41,204 nucleotides of DNA from Acinetobacter brisouii (GTDB lineage Bacteria; Pseudomonadota; Gammaproteobacteria; Pseudomonadales; Moraxellaceae): positions 1 to 41,204 of the forward strand of contig NZ_BKNN01000020.1 in NCBI RefSeq assembly GCF_008993995.1, read 5' to 3'. The position numbers and the translations under genes are program-made. This document shows positions 1 to 7,603 of the stretch, piece by piece. Each line of letters begins with the position of its first letter. Within the stretch, counting starts at the first letter, position 1. The notes beneath the pieces are model-generated. The model was not told where the DNA came from and did no database searches. It worked only from the letters and a program-made list of their open reading frames with translations.

Positions 1-198
1 TGAGTATTATCAATATATTGAGGCATACGCCTTTAGAGTCGGCAGGTAATTTGCCTAGACATTTAGAGCATTTATTAGAAAGTTCAAAAATGTATGTATT
101 ACCTGAAAAAAGGCATAGGCTGTGTCCAAGAGTAGTTAAAGCAAAACCTGCAAAATATCCAAAGAAAAAATGCCAATCAGCTTAACTGACTGGCATTA
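1..198 (+). mobile_element. 3' tail of a degenerate transposase gene (IS remnant), copy 1
   Basis: This stretch matches 25607-25804 with only two mismatches (positions 128 and 134). Read on the plus strand it encodes the end of a DDE-type transposase: ESAGNLPRHLE, then LPEKR, then KYPKKKCQSA and stop at 183-185. That LPEKR...KYP.KK tail resembles the C-termini of IS4-type transposases, but I am only moderately sure of the family. Just before it, EYYQYIEAYA is readable in another frame, so both copies share a frameshift near position 30. The element continues left of the window or starts at its edge, so its full length is unknown. No target-site duplication can be seen. Confidence 0.7.
165..195 (-). 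terminator. Rho-independent terminator in the IS tail, acting on minus-strand transcripts
   Basis: On the minus strand, TGCCAGTCAG, a 5-nt loop and CTGATTGGCA form a 10-bp stem with one G-U pair, followed by TTTTTTCTTT. It lies about 120 bases past the stop of the leftward hydrolase gene, so it can end the map-hydrolase transcript. The plus strand has no T-run after the stem, so the terminator works one way only. The same structure recurs at 25771-25801 after dld. Confidence 0.65.
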
Positions 199-254
199 CA
201 GATTTTTCTGTGTTTTTTTATGTATGTTGTTTTTGCTTGTGGGTTAATTTTTAT

Positions 255-271
255 ATTTACTTAGGCTATTT
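255..271 (+). repeat. 17-bp perfect direct repeat, left copy
   Basis: ATTTACTTAGGCTATTT occurs here and at 2059-2075. The two copies bracket the hydrolase and map genes exactly, one past the 3' end of the pair and one upstream of map. The flanking bases differ. A perfect 17-mer repeated within 2 kb is somewhat more than chance would predict, though the AT-richness weakens the argument. Origin unknown. Confidence 0.5.
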
Positions 272-313
272 ATGGTAGGAAGAAAACTACATTATCGGCC
301 TATATTTAGAAAG

Positions 314-1201
314 TTAAATTTGCTGCTGCTTTAAAAATTGAAGCTGGACTTTGATCGCTTGCTCAAAGAAATGACTTTCTCTATTGACCACTGCAAAATG
401 ATCCATCGGATACTCAACAAATTGAAGATCAGAAATTTTATTTGCTGCCTTTCGTGTCGCACGAATCGGAATTAATTGATCATGTTGAGCCGCAATCATC
501 AATGTTGGACACTTGATTTTTTGAGCAATATGCGTAGGTCGATAGGTATTTATTTCCAATAATATTCTTGCTGGAACTTTATTTTCCCAAGTTGAATCTG
601 TCGGCACACTTTGCATAAAAGCATCATAACAACCCTCTCCTGCTAGGCAGCAAACATGCTGTTTTGAAATCACAGGAATATAAATTGTTTGACCTGAACG
701 AGATGCCCAAAGGTCTTTTAGTGCTAATTTTAGCGCTTGAGGAAAGAATTTTTTAGGATAATCCAATGCACTCGCCAAGCCATCAATATGTGGAACACAT
801 GCAATAATGGCTCTAATCTTTGGTATTTTTGCGGCAAGTGTCATGACATGCCCACCACTAAAAGAAATACCCCATAAAAAAAGCTGTTGCTGATTGACAT
901 GCGACCAAGTATTGACTTGCTGAATCACATTTTCCCAGTCCTGCAAATGTCTTTTTGGAGAAACCCATTGTCGTGGCTCGCCTGTACTATCTGCAAAACT
1001 ACGATAATCGAATAAGACCACTGCATAACCCTGCTCAGCAAAACGGCTTGCTACATCGGGTAAACTAAATTTTCGCTCACAAGCAAAGCCATTTGCCATA
1101 ATAATCACAGGTGGAAGATCGACTTGCTTCGGCATATAAATATCGGCAGCTAGTTGTTCACCACAACTTGAAAAGTGAGCAGATTCAATTTGATATTGCA
1201 T
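314..1201 (-). CDS. Alpha/beta hydrolase family protein
   Basis: Serine hydrolase of the alpha/beta fold, similar to dienelactone hydrolase or S15-like putative hydrolases; the substrate cannot be inferred. The nucleophile elbow reads WGISFSGG, putting the likely catalytic serine at about residue 113 of the ATG-started protein. Here the second glycine of the usual G-x-S-x-G is a serine. The acid is probably the Asp in AQHDQLIP and the base the His in MDHFAV near the C-terminus. No signal peptide is visible, so it is probably cytoplasmic. It follows map directly. An in-frame TTG at 1216, two bases past the map stop, would add five residues and allow translational coupling. I chose the ATG at 1201 (295 aa), but neither start has a clear ribosome binding site. 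Confidence 0.8.
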   Translation of the reverse strand: MQYQIESAHFSSCGEQLAADIYMPKQVDLPPVIIMANGFACERKFSLPDVASRFAEQGYAVVLFDYRSFADSTGEPRQWVSPKRHLQDWENVIQQVNTWSHVNQQQLFLWGISFSGGHVMTLAAKIPKIRAIIACVPHIDGLASALDYPKKFFPQALKLALKDLWASRSGQTIYIPVISKQHVCCLAGEGCYDAFMQSVPTDSTWENKVPARILLEINTYRPTHIAQKIKCPTLMIAAQHDQLIPIRATRKAANKISDLQFVEYPMDHFAVVNRESHFFEQAIKVQLQFLKQQQI

Positions 1202-1218
1202 GGTCTTTTGACTCAAAA

Positions 1219-2013
1219 TTAAATTTTAGGGTAAGTTCCAGTCCCTTCAGGCCACGGTGTTAATAATTCAAAACCATGATCTGTGACAGCAATCATATGT
1301 TCCCATTGTGCAGACAGTGAATGATCTTTCGTGATCACCGTCCAGCCATCAGAGAGTTCTTGGACTTGGGGTTTACCCATGTTGACCATTGGCTCAATTG
1401 TAAACACCATCCCTTTTTTTAATTTCATGCCCTGCCCTTTTTGTCCATAGTGCAGCACATTGGGCTGTTCATGATAAACACGACCAATTCCATGTCCACA
1501 GTATTCACGAACGATACTATAGCCTTCTTTTTCAGCAACTGTTTGAATTGCATGCCCAATATCACCTAGTGTTGCATCTGGATGAACAGCATGAATTCCC
1601 GCAACCATTGCTGCATAAGTAGTTTCAATCAATTTTTTAGCTTGAGGTGCAGCTTGACCGACATAATACATGCGGCTGGTATCGCCATAAAATCCATCTT
1701 TAATAATAGCAACATCAATATTGATGATATCGCCTTCTTTTAAAATGACTTTTGCAGAAGGAATGCCATGACAAACAACCTCGTTTGGAGAAATACAAGT
1801 CGTTTTGGTATAACCATAATATCCAACATTGGCAGGAATCACTTTTAAAGTATTGACAATGTAGTCATTACATAAATTGTCTAAATATTCTGTACTCACC
1901 CCAGGACGTACATGTTCACCAATCATGGCTAACACTTCTGCGGCAAGCCGTCCTGAAATTCTTAATTTTTCAATTTCTTGTTCAGTTTTAATTACGACTT
2001 TGTTGGCACGCAT
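1219..2013 (-). CDS. map: Methionine aminopeptidase, type I
   Basis: Removes the N-terminal methionine from nascent proteins in the cytoplasm when the second residue is small. At 264 aa it has the usual length for type Ia enzymes. The five metal ligands are all present: D100 and D111 (INIDVAI...GDTSRMY), H174 (CGHGIG), E207 (FTIEPMV) and E238 (QWEHMIAV). The substrate-contacting H82 lies in EVVCHGIP. The ATG at 2013 is preceded by AAGGA about ten bases upstream. It is the first gene of a leftward pair with the hydrolase, two to eighteen bases apart depending on the hydrolase start. Many bacteria carry more than one map gene, and this window cannot show whether this is the only copy. Confidence 0.95.
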   Translation of the reverse strand: MRANKVVIKTEQEIEKLRISGRLAAEVLAMIGEHVRPGVSTEYLDNLCNDYIVNTLKVIPANVGYYGYTKTTCISPNEVVCHGIPSAKVILKEGDIINIDVAIIKDGFYGDTSRMYYVGQAAPQAKKLIETTYAAMVAGIHAVHPDATLGDIGHAIQTVAEKEGYSIVREYCGHGIGRVYHEQPNVLHYGQKGQGMKLKKGMVFTIEPMVNMGKPQVQELSDGWTVITKDHSLSAQWEHMIAVTDHGFELLTPWPEGTGTYPKI

Positions 2014-2058
2014 AGCTATTTGTCCTTATTTCATTGCAATGATGAAAATAAAACGTAG

Positions 2059-2075
2059 ATTTACTTAGGCTATTT
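2059..2075 (+). repeat. 17-bp perfect direct repeat, right copy
   Basis: Second copy of the 17-mer found at 255-271, about 45 bases upstream of the map start codon. It lies at the edge of the very AT-rich gap before brnQ. Confidence 0.5.
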
Positions 2076-2278
2076 CATTAGAAATAATATTAGAAAATAA
2101 TCCTCATTGTATAAAACTGAAAGCTTTTAAATGAAAATTATACTTTTTATTATTTTTAAAATACTAATAAATAACAATTTTATTTTTAAATAATTCAAAA
2201 AAATTATTTTAATAATTTTATTTTAAAACTATTAAGCTGAGAAGCGATACTTTAAAAACTAAATTAATTAAAAATAAT

Positions 2279-2299
2279 CATGCTTTATTTGGAAGCATG
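2279..2299 (+). promoter_or_regulatory. Inverted repeat upstream of brnQ
   Basis: CATGCTT and AAGCATG form a perfect 7-bp inverted repeat with a 7-base spacer, 66 bases before the brnQ start codon. It lies in an otherwise unstructured, AT-rich gap (2014-2365) that contains no gene I can recognise. It could be an operator or a leader hairpin; nothing in the sequence decides between these. Confidence 0.3.
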
Positions 2300-2365
2300 A
2301 GGATTTTAAAAAAAATATTTTTGCACTAGAATCTACCGCTTTGTTTCAACATCCTCCCGTTTTTT

Positions 2366-3676
2366 ATGAATAAGCTCAATATACGAGATATTATTGCTTT
2401 AGGTTTTATGACCTTTGCGCTCTTTATTGGTGCAGGAAATATTATTTTCCCTCCCATTGTCGCACAACAAGCTGGTGAACATGTTTGGCTCGCAGCCATT
2501 GGTTTCTTGATTACTGCTGTGGGGTTGCCCGTTTTAACAATCATGGCACTTTCTCGTGTCGAAGGATCTATTGAAACGCTTAGCGCGCCTTTAGGTCGTT
2601 TTTCAAGTTTACTGCTCACTATCGTTTGTTATTTAGCGGTTGGCCCTCTTTTTGCAACGCCTCGTACAGCAACCGTTTCTTATGAAATTGGTTTTTCTCC
2701 TTATTTTGGTGATTCATCTTCGCATCTATTTATTTATAGCTGTATTTATTTCACCATTGTGGGAATTATTTCACTGTATCCAAACAAGTTGCTTGATACG
2801 ATTGGACATGTTCTTGCACCACTTAAAATTGTAGCTCTAGCAATCTTATGTATTGCAACACTGGTATTCCCTATTTTGGTGACACCACCAGCAGTCCATA
2901 ATTATATTCAGCAGCCTGTTTCTGAGGGTTTGGTCAATGGTTATTTGACCATGGATACTTTAGGCGCATTGGTGTTCGGTATTGTGATCGTGCAAGCCAT
3001 TCATTCACGTGGTGTTTCTGACAAGAAACTCATTATGCGTTATGCAATCATTGCAAGCTTAATGGCAGGTGTTGGTTTAACCATCTTATATCTCTGCTTA
3101 TTCCGTCTTGGATTGCAAAGTTATGCCTTTATGACGACTGCCACCAATGGTGCAGAAATTTTACATGCCTATGTACAACATACTTTTGGTGATTTAGGTT
3201 CGCTGTTCTTGACGATCTTAATTTTCCTTGCATGTACAGTTACCGCAATTGGCTTAACATGTTCATGTGCTGAATATTTTCATGAATTAACCAAAGTTTC
3301 TTATAAACTTTTAGTGTTTATTTTGGTTATTTTTGCATTGATCATTTCAAATCTTGGTTTAACTAAACTGATTGCGTTCTCTGTGCCTGTATTAACCGCA
3401 ATTTATCCCCCTGCAATTGTGGTGATTATTTTGAGTTTCTTCTGGAAATTCTTTAATCGTCCATCGTTAATTGTCATGCCTGTGACCATCATCGCATTAA
3501 TCTTTGGAATTTTTGAAGGTTTAAAAGCATCAAGTTTAAGTCATTTAGTGCCAAGCTTTTTGTCACAATTACCCTTAGATGCACAAAATTTGGCATGGTT
3601 AATTCCTTCGGTTGCTATTTTTGTGCTGTTTTTTGTGATTGATAAATTCCTTGGATTGGCTCAGCGTCAAAACTAA
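2366..3676 (+). CDS. brnQ: Branched-chain amino acid transport system II carrier protein
   Basis: Cation-coupled importer of leucine, isoleucine and valine in the inner membrane (LIVCS family). The protein has 436 residues, normal for the family, and about twelve hydrophobic segments. The N-terminal segment contains the family signature GFMTFALFIGAGNIIFPP (residues 13-30), followed by the conserved LFATPRTATVSYE loop near residue 95. It is a single-gene unit with its own terminator at 3714-3742. No clear Shine-Dalgarno sequence precedes the ATG; the region is T-rich. A branched-chain amino acid exporter (azlCD) lies 1.5 kb downstream. Confidence 0.93.
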   Translation: MNKLNIRDIIALGFMTFALFIGAGNIIFPPIVAQQAGEHVWLAAIGFLITAVGLPVLTIMALSRVEGSIETLSAPLGRFSSLLLTIVCYLAVGPLFATPRTATVSYEIGFSPYFGDSSSHLFIYSCIYFTIVGIISLYPNKLLDTIGHVLAPLKIVALAILCIATLVFPILVTPPAVHNYIQQPVSEGLVNGYLTMDTLGALVFGIVIVQAIHSRGVSDKKLIMRYAIIASLMAGVGLTILYLCLFRLGLQSYAFMTTATNGAEILHAYVQHTFGDLGSLFLTILIFLACTVTAIGLTCSCAEYFHELTKVSYKLLVFILVIFALIISNLGLTKLIAFSVPVLTAIYPPAIVVIILSFFWKFFNRPSLIVMPVTIIALIFGIFEGLKASSLSHLVPSFLSQLPLDAQNLAWLIPSVAIFVLFFVIDKFLGLAQRQN

Positions 3677-3713
3677 AGAAATTTAAATTTCAAAAACTTA
3701 AGATTTTTTTGAA

Positions 3714-3742
3714 AATGTCTGATCAATTCAGGCATTTTTTTT
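3714..3742 (+). terminator. Rho-independent terminator of brnQ
   Basis: AATGTCTGA pairs with TCAGGCATT (one G-U) across a 5-base loop, followed by a run of T. It starts 37 bases past the brnQ stop. Confidence 0.85.
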
Positions 3743-3939
3743 GCTTATTTATTTACTGTAGTTTACAGAAGATCGCTGTGAACTCACATAATGTGACTCA
3801 GCTATAACTTACAGGTGTTTTTGTCATATTAGTTTAACAAAAAACTGCTAGCAGCTATTGAACTGAGATGAAAATCAAAGTAAAACAGTATGAATTGATA
3901 AAAACAAATGTGTTTGTCGTGACCGACAGGAGGTGTGAA

Positions 3940-4155
3940 ATGATTTCAATGAACAAGCTAATCATTAACAACGCAGTAAAACATAACCCACAATTTCTGA
4001 CGTATTGTTTTACAACACTCGCACTGATGTTAACGCTTACTTTTCAGGGAGCAATTACAGGAAACTTGAAACCTGCATACTTTTTTTATGCATTAGTCGT
4101 ATCACTGGCATTTGCAGTGTGGGCGGTCATCGATCATAAATTTCGTAAAGAATAA
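3940..4155 (+). CDS. Small two-helix membrane protein of unknown function
   Basis: A 71-residue protein beginning MISMNKLIINN. I chose the ATG at 3940 because a near-perfect AGGAGGT lies five bases upstream; the longer reading from 3868 lacks any ribosome binding site. Two hydrophobic segments are visible: TYCFTTLALMLTLTF (about 21-35) and AYFFYALVVSLAFAVWAVI (about 46-64). The tail is basic, DHKFRKE. This suggests an inner-membrane hairpin protein. I recognise no family. It has its own terminator and appears to be transcribed alone. Confidence 0.7.
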   Translation: MISMNKLIINNAVKHNPQFLTYCFTTLALMLTLTFQGAITGNLKPAYFFYALVVSLAFAVWAVIDHKFRKE

Positions 4156-4163
4156 GCTTTGAT

Positions 4164-4190
4164 AAAAACTGGACTTGATCCAGTTTTTTT
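4164..4190 (+). terminator. Rho-independent terminator after the small membrane protein gene
   Basis: AAAAACTGGA, loop CTTGA, TCCAG and a run of seven T. It begins nine bases past the stop codon. Confidence 0.9.
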
Positions 4191-4316
4191 ATGTCTGAAT
4201 CAAATTTAACTTAAAATAAACTTAAAATTTAAGCATAAAGTCTCAAATTAAAATAATTTAATTAAAAATCCACATTCAATACATTATTCAATCTATAAAG
4301 TTCAGTATCATCGCAA

Positions 4317-4334
4317 CTAGGTAATTTTGCCTAG
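4317..4334 (+). promoter_or_regulatory. Leader hairpin before the small secreted protein gene
   Basis: CTAGGTA and TGCCTAG form a 7-bp stem (one G-U) with an ATTT loop, 24 bases before the start codon. It may be an operator or a structure in the 5' leader. No experimental support can be read from the sequence. Confidence 0.3.
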
Positions 4335-4358
4335 ATTGCTGATAAAAAAGGCTTGATG

Positions 4359-4562
4359 ATGAAAAAAATTCTAACTTCTGCAGTTGCTTTAACTTTTGCT
4401 GTTTTAAGTGCGAATGCGATGGCTTGCCCTAAAGGTACAACACTACAAGGTGGTACTGGTCCTAAACATAAAGGTGGCAAATGTGTAGTCGTAAAAAAAG
4501 CGACTCCAACTAAAGCTCAAGAGAAAAAAGCAGCTCCTGCTCAAAATAAGCATAAAGCCTAA
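4359..4562 (+). CDS. Small secreted basic protein with two cysteines
   Basis: A 67-residue protein with a clear Sec signal: MKKILTSAVALTFAVLSANA followed by MAC. Cleavage probably falls after ANA or AMA. The mature part begins CPKGTTLQGGTGPKHKGGKC, where two cysteines bracket a glycine- and lysine-rich stretch and could form one disulfide. The tail is rich in Lys, Ala and Gln, strongly basic and probably disordered. The start at 4359 has AAAGG seven bases upstream; ATG 4356 and TTG 4353 are in frame but too close to it. I know of similar short CPKGTTL proteins in Acinetobacter but no function. It is likely periplasmic. Confidence 0.75.
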   Translation: MKKILTSAVALTFAVLSANAMACPKGTTLQGGTGPKHKGGKCVVVKKATPTKAQEKKAAPAQNKHKA

Positions 4563-4572
4563 TTTATGTTAT

Positions 4573-4600
4573 AAAAAAAGCGGTTATGCCGCTTTTTTTA
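4573..4600. terminator. Bidirectional terminator between convergent genes
   Basis: A7-GCGG, loop TTATG, CCGC-T7. The stem is flanked by A and T runs on both sides, so it can serve the small secreted protein gene (plus) and the lipoprotein gene (minus), whose stop is at 4611. Confidence 0.9.
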
Positions 4601-4610
4601 TGTTTAATGT

Positions 4611-5072
4611 TTAACTTGCAGGCGTATTGCCTAAACTAGGATGATCAATCGCATTTTTACATAATGCTTTATCACGACTGTATTCTGCATAAGCATCTTG
4701 AATAGCAGAATCCTGATTCAGTGTAGCTGTTGCCCAAGAGTCTAAACTGGTTAACGCTTTTCGGCACAATGCATACTGACCTTCTGTCACCGAATCTGTC
4801 ATTTTCACATTGACTCGCCACTGAATGCCTAATTCACGCAATGGTTTACGAACTTCTGGTTCAATTTTCGTAAGTTGCTTTTCTGCAACAATTGGTTCAA
4901 CCTGATTAATTAATACCCATGCCTTTTGTGCATAAAGTGTTGCATCATTGGTCAATTTTGGTGCGGGCTTAATTTCCACTTTCTTTTCAGAAGAAGATCG
5001 ATCACAACCTTGCAAACCCAAACATAAACACGCCGTTAAGATATAAACGACTTGATGTTTTTTCAACAACAT
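4611..5072 (-). CDS. Putative lipoprotein of unknown function
   Basis: A 153-residue protein with a lipoprotein signal: hydrophobic VVYILTACLCLGLQGC, lipobox L20-Q21-G22-C23. The next residue is Asp, which in enterobacteria favours inner-membrane retention; whether this rule holds here is not known. The mature part is mostly polar and helical, with three further cysteines or near-cysteine positions (ALCRKAL, KALCKNA). I recognise no domain. It diverges from azlC, with about 110 bases between the starts. Confidence 0.75.
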   Translation of the reverse strand: MLLKKHQVVYILTACLCLGLQGCDRSSSEKKVEIKPAPKLTNDATLYAQKAWVLINQVEPIVAEKQLTKIEPEVRKPLRELGIQWRVNVKMTDSVTEGQYALCRKALTSLDSWATATLNQDSAIQDAYAEYSRDKALCKNAIDHPSLGNTPAS

Positions 5073-5181
5073 AAGGTTGCCTCATTCAAATATTTCAGCG
5101 CTGATCTGCGTGATTTCATTTACAATAGCATTTCGTGAATTTTAGTCGATATTTTGGTGCAATGCACCCAAACTAAAAAAT

Positions 5182-5904
5182 ATGTCCCAATCTCATGCTA
5201 ATTTCTGGCACGGCGTCAAAGATAGCCAAGCCATTATGTTGACTTATTTACCTGTTTCTTTTGCTTTTGGAGTTTCAGCTTCTAAGTTTGGCTTCTCTGC
5301 TTTTGAGGCTTTATTTCTGTCTTGTACCATGTATGCAGGTGCAAGTCAGTTTTTGGTGGTTGCATTATTGGCAAGTGGATCTTCGATTTGGCTTGCAGCG
5401 ATTACCGTCATTGCGCTCGATATTCGGCATGTCTTGTATGGCCCTGCGCTCTATCACCTCATTCAACAAAAGCTCAATCTGAAAAAAACGGCGATTTGGG
5501 GTTGGGGGCTGACCGATGAAGTCTTCGCTCGTGGCATGATTCAACTGTCCCAACGCCGCCAAGATTGGAGTGAGTCATGGATGTTGGGTCTAAGCCTATC
5601 AAGCTGGTTTTCTTGGGCGCTCGGAAGTTTTTTAGGTGGCTTATTTGCCAATCAAATGCACCTTCTTCCCAAGTTCATTCAAGCTTCTCTCGATTTCTTG
5701 CTTCCTGCCTTATTTTTAAGTTTCTTGCTCGCTGCTTTTGAAAAACGTCACAGCTTAGTGGTTGGAGTGACCTTGGTGGTTGCGGGCTTATCCTGCTATT
5801 TCATTAATCTCTCAGCAGCGATTTTCTTAGGTATTTTAGCAGGTATTGGCGCTGGGCTATTTAAACACTACATCTTAAAACAACAGGATGAACATCATTT
5901 ATGA
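5182..5904 (+). CDS. azlC: Branched-chain amino acid exporter, large subunit
   Basis: Large subunit of the two-component LIV-E exporter, which removes excess branched-chain amino acids and their analogues across the inner membrane. It has 240 residues and several hydrophobic segments. The family pattern is visible: AIMLTYLPVSFAFGVSAS (18-35), then MYAGASQFLVVALLASG and LDIRHVLYGPAL. Its TGA stop overlaps the ATG of the next gene (ATGA), the usual arrangement for azlC-azlD and a sign of translational coupling. No regulator gene is adjacent. Confidence 0.92.
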   Translation: MSQSHANFWHGVKDSQAIMLTYLPVSFAFGVSASKFGFSAFEALFLSCTMYAGASQFLVVALLASGSSIWLAAITVIALDIRHVLYGPALYHLIQQKLNLKKTAIWGWGLTDEVFARGMIQLSQRRQDWSESWMLGLSLSSWFSWALGSFLGGLFANQMHLLPKFIQASLDFLLPALFLSFLLAAFEKRHSLVVGVTLVVAGLSCYFINLSAAIFLGILAGIGAGLFKHYILKQQDEHHL

Positions 5905-6248
5905 ATTTATCCATTATTTTAATTGGAATTATTGTTGGCATTGCCAACTTTAGTTCGCGCTTTATGCCGTTATGGTTTATTCAAAAACGCCATCAAAATC
6001 AGCAGAAACGTGGAGCAATCTGGCTACGAATTGCGCTGAGCTGTATTGGAATTTCTGCGATTAGTGCAATGTTAATGGTTGCTACATTACCGCCACTGAT
6101 GGCAACACCCAATAAAATCCTTGCAATGAGTTTAGGCTTTATCACACTTACCGTTTTGTATTTAAAAACTCGGCGTATGGTTTTGGCAACTTTACTCGCT
6201 GCACTGATTTATGGCGTAAGTTACACGTATTTCCCTGTTATACTGTAA
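5901..6248 (+). CDS. azlD: Branched-chain amino acid exporter, small subunit
   Basis: Small partner of AzlC, needed for the export activity. It has 115 residues with about four hydrophobic segments: LSIILIGIIVGIANFSSRF at the N-terminus, ALSCIGISAISAMLMVAT, an internal MSLGFITLTVLYL and the C-terminal LLAALIYGVSYTYFPVIL. The RFMPLW motif following the first helix is typical of the family. Its start codon overlaps the azlC stop by four bases. Confidence 0.9.
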   Translation: MNLSIILIGIIVGIANFSSRFMPLWFIQKRHQNQQKRGAIWLRIALSCIGISAISAMLMVATLPPLMATPNKILAMSLGFITLTVLYLKTRRMVLATLLAALIYGVSYTYFPVIL

Positions 6249-6307
6249 ATAAATAGTTTCCATTTACTTATTTTTTAATAAAATTTGATTTTTACTTTAA
6301 TACAGGC

Positions 6308-6335
6308 ATGACAGTTATCCCAGTTCTGTTATGCT
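6308..6335 (+). promoter_or_regulatory. Putative sigma-70 promoter of purT
   Basis: ATGACA (6308-6313) and TATGCT (6330-6335) are separated by 16 bases. This puts a transcription start about 25 bases ahead of the purT start codon. Assigned by eye only. Confidence 0.4.
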
Positions 6336-6365
6336 AAAAGTCCACCTGAACAAGGATGAATTTGC

Positions 6366-7574
6366 ATGCACGTTTCTATCGGTACTCCTCTTCAATCTTC
6401 AGCATTTAAGGTCTTACTTTTAGGCGCTGGTGAACTGGGTAAAGAAGTCGTCATTTCTTTGCAACGCCTTGGTGTCGAAGTTCATGCCGCTGACCGATAT
6501 GACCACGCACCAGCAATGCAAGTTGCACACTTTTCTTACACACTCAATATGGCAGATGCCAACGAATTAAATGCTTTAATTGATCAAGTACAACCGCATT
6601 TAATCGTTCCTGAAATTGAAGCAATTGCCACTGAGGTTTTAGTTGCGATTGAACAAAAACAACAAACTACGATTATTCCTTCAGCAAAAGCTGTTAATTT
6701 GACCATGAACCGTGAAGGTATTCGCCGTTTAGCTGCGGAAGAACTTGGTCTAGCGACATCGACCTACCGTTTTGCCGATTCTTTAGAGAGTTTCCGCGCC
6801 GCTTGTGATGATATTGGCTATCCAAATTTTGTAAAACCTGTCATGTCATCTTCAGGTAAAGGTCAGTCTCGCGTAAAAAGCTTTGCTGAGGTTGATGCTG
6901 CTTGGGAATACGCCATGCAGGCAGGTCGAGTCAATCAAGGTAAAGTGATTGTTGAATCACAAATTGATTTTGACTTCGAGATTACCCTTTTGACGGTTCG
7001 CGCTAAAAATCCAACAACAGGTGCAATCGAAACACACTTCTGTGATCCAATTGGTCATCGTCAAGATGCGGGTGACTATGTTGAAAGCTGGCAGCCACAA
7101 CCCATGTCTGCTGCTGCACTCGAAAGCTCTCAACATATTGCGGATAAAGTCACAACTGCTTTAGGTGGCTGTGGTATTTTCGGGGTTGAGCTATTTGTTA
7201 AAGGCGATCAGGTTTGGTTCAGTGAAGTTTCACCTCGTCCACATGATACAGGTTTAGTCACTTTAGCTTCTCAATTCCAAAGTGAATTTGAGCTACATGC
7301 CCGTGCAATTTTAGGCTTGCCTGTCAATACAGCGCGCCATAGCGTAGCAGCAAGCGCTGTCATTTACGCAGGAGTTGATGATACAAACTTATCATTTACC
7401 CACTTAGAACAAGCCCTAACGCAACCAAATACAGATTTGCGTCTGTTTGGTAAACCTGAGGGCTTTAAACGCCGTCGTATGGGGGTTGTGACTGCACGTG
7501 CAGAAACCACAGATCAAGCTCGTGATATTGCTCAGCATGCAGCTCAAAGCGTGACTGTGCAACAAAACCACTAA
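6366..7574 (+). CDS. purT: Formate-dependent phosphoribosylglycinamide formyltransferase
   Basis: Makes formyl-GAR from GAR, formate and ATP in purine synthesis, in the cytoplasm. The protein has 402 residues, close to the E. coli enzyme. It is an ATP-grasp protein: N-terminal dinucleotide-like fold with LGAGELGKE (19-27), ATP-grasp with [14 protein letters not shown] (155-168), and the conserved [12 protein letters not shown] near residue 290. The C-terminal [14 protein letters not shown] is typical of PurT and separates it from PurK. The start has AAGGA nine bases upstream. It stands just ahead of glnD, 30 bases apart and in the same direction, so read-through is possible. Confidence 0.95.
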   Translation: MHVSIGTPLQSSAFKVLLLGAGELGKEVVISLQRLGVEVHAADRYDHAPAMQVAHFSYTLNMADANELNALIDQVQPHLIVPEIEAIATEVLVAIEQKQQTTIIPSAKAVNLTMNREGIRRLAAEELGLATSTYRFADSLESFRAACDDIGYPNFVKPVMSSSGKGQSRVKSFAEVDAAWEYAMQAGRVNQGKVIVESQIDFDFEITLLTVRAKNPTTGAIETHFCDPIGHRQDAGDYVESWQPQPMSAAALESSQHIADKVTTALGGCGIFGVELFVKGDQVWFSEVSPRPHDTGLVTLASQFQSEFELHARAILGLPVNTARHSVAASAVIYAGVDDTNLSFTHLEQALTQPNTDLRLFGKPEGFKRRRMGVVTARAETTDQARDIAQHAAQSVTVQQNH

Positions 7575-7603
7575 AACAAACTTGACACATAGGCCAAAAA
7601 ACC

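Noticed and set aside
198-219. ACAGA-TTTT-TCTGT followed by T7 as a plus-strand terminator
   Set aside because: The stem has only five pairs, mostly A-T, and no plus-strand gene other than the dead IS tail precedes it.
2076-2278. Possible small RNA or gene in the AT-rich gap before brnQ
   Set aside because: The sequence is nearly all A and T with no open frame, stem with terminator, or promoter pair that I could defend.
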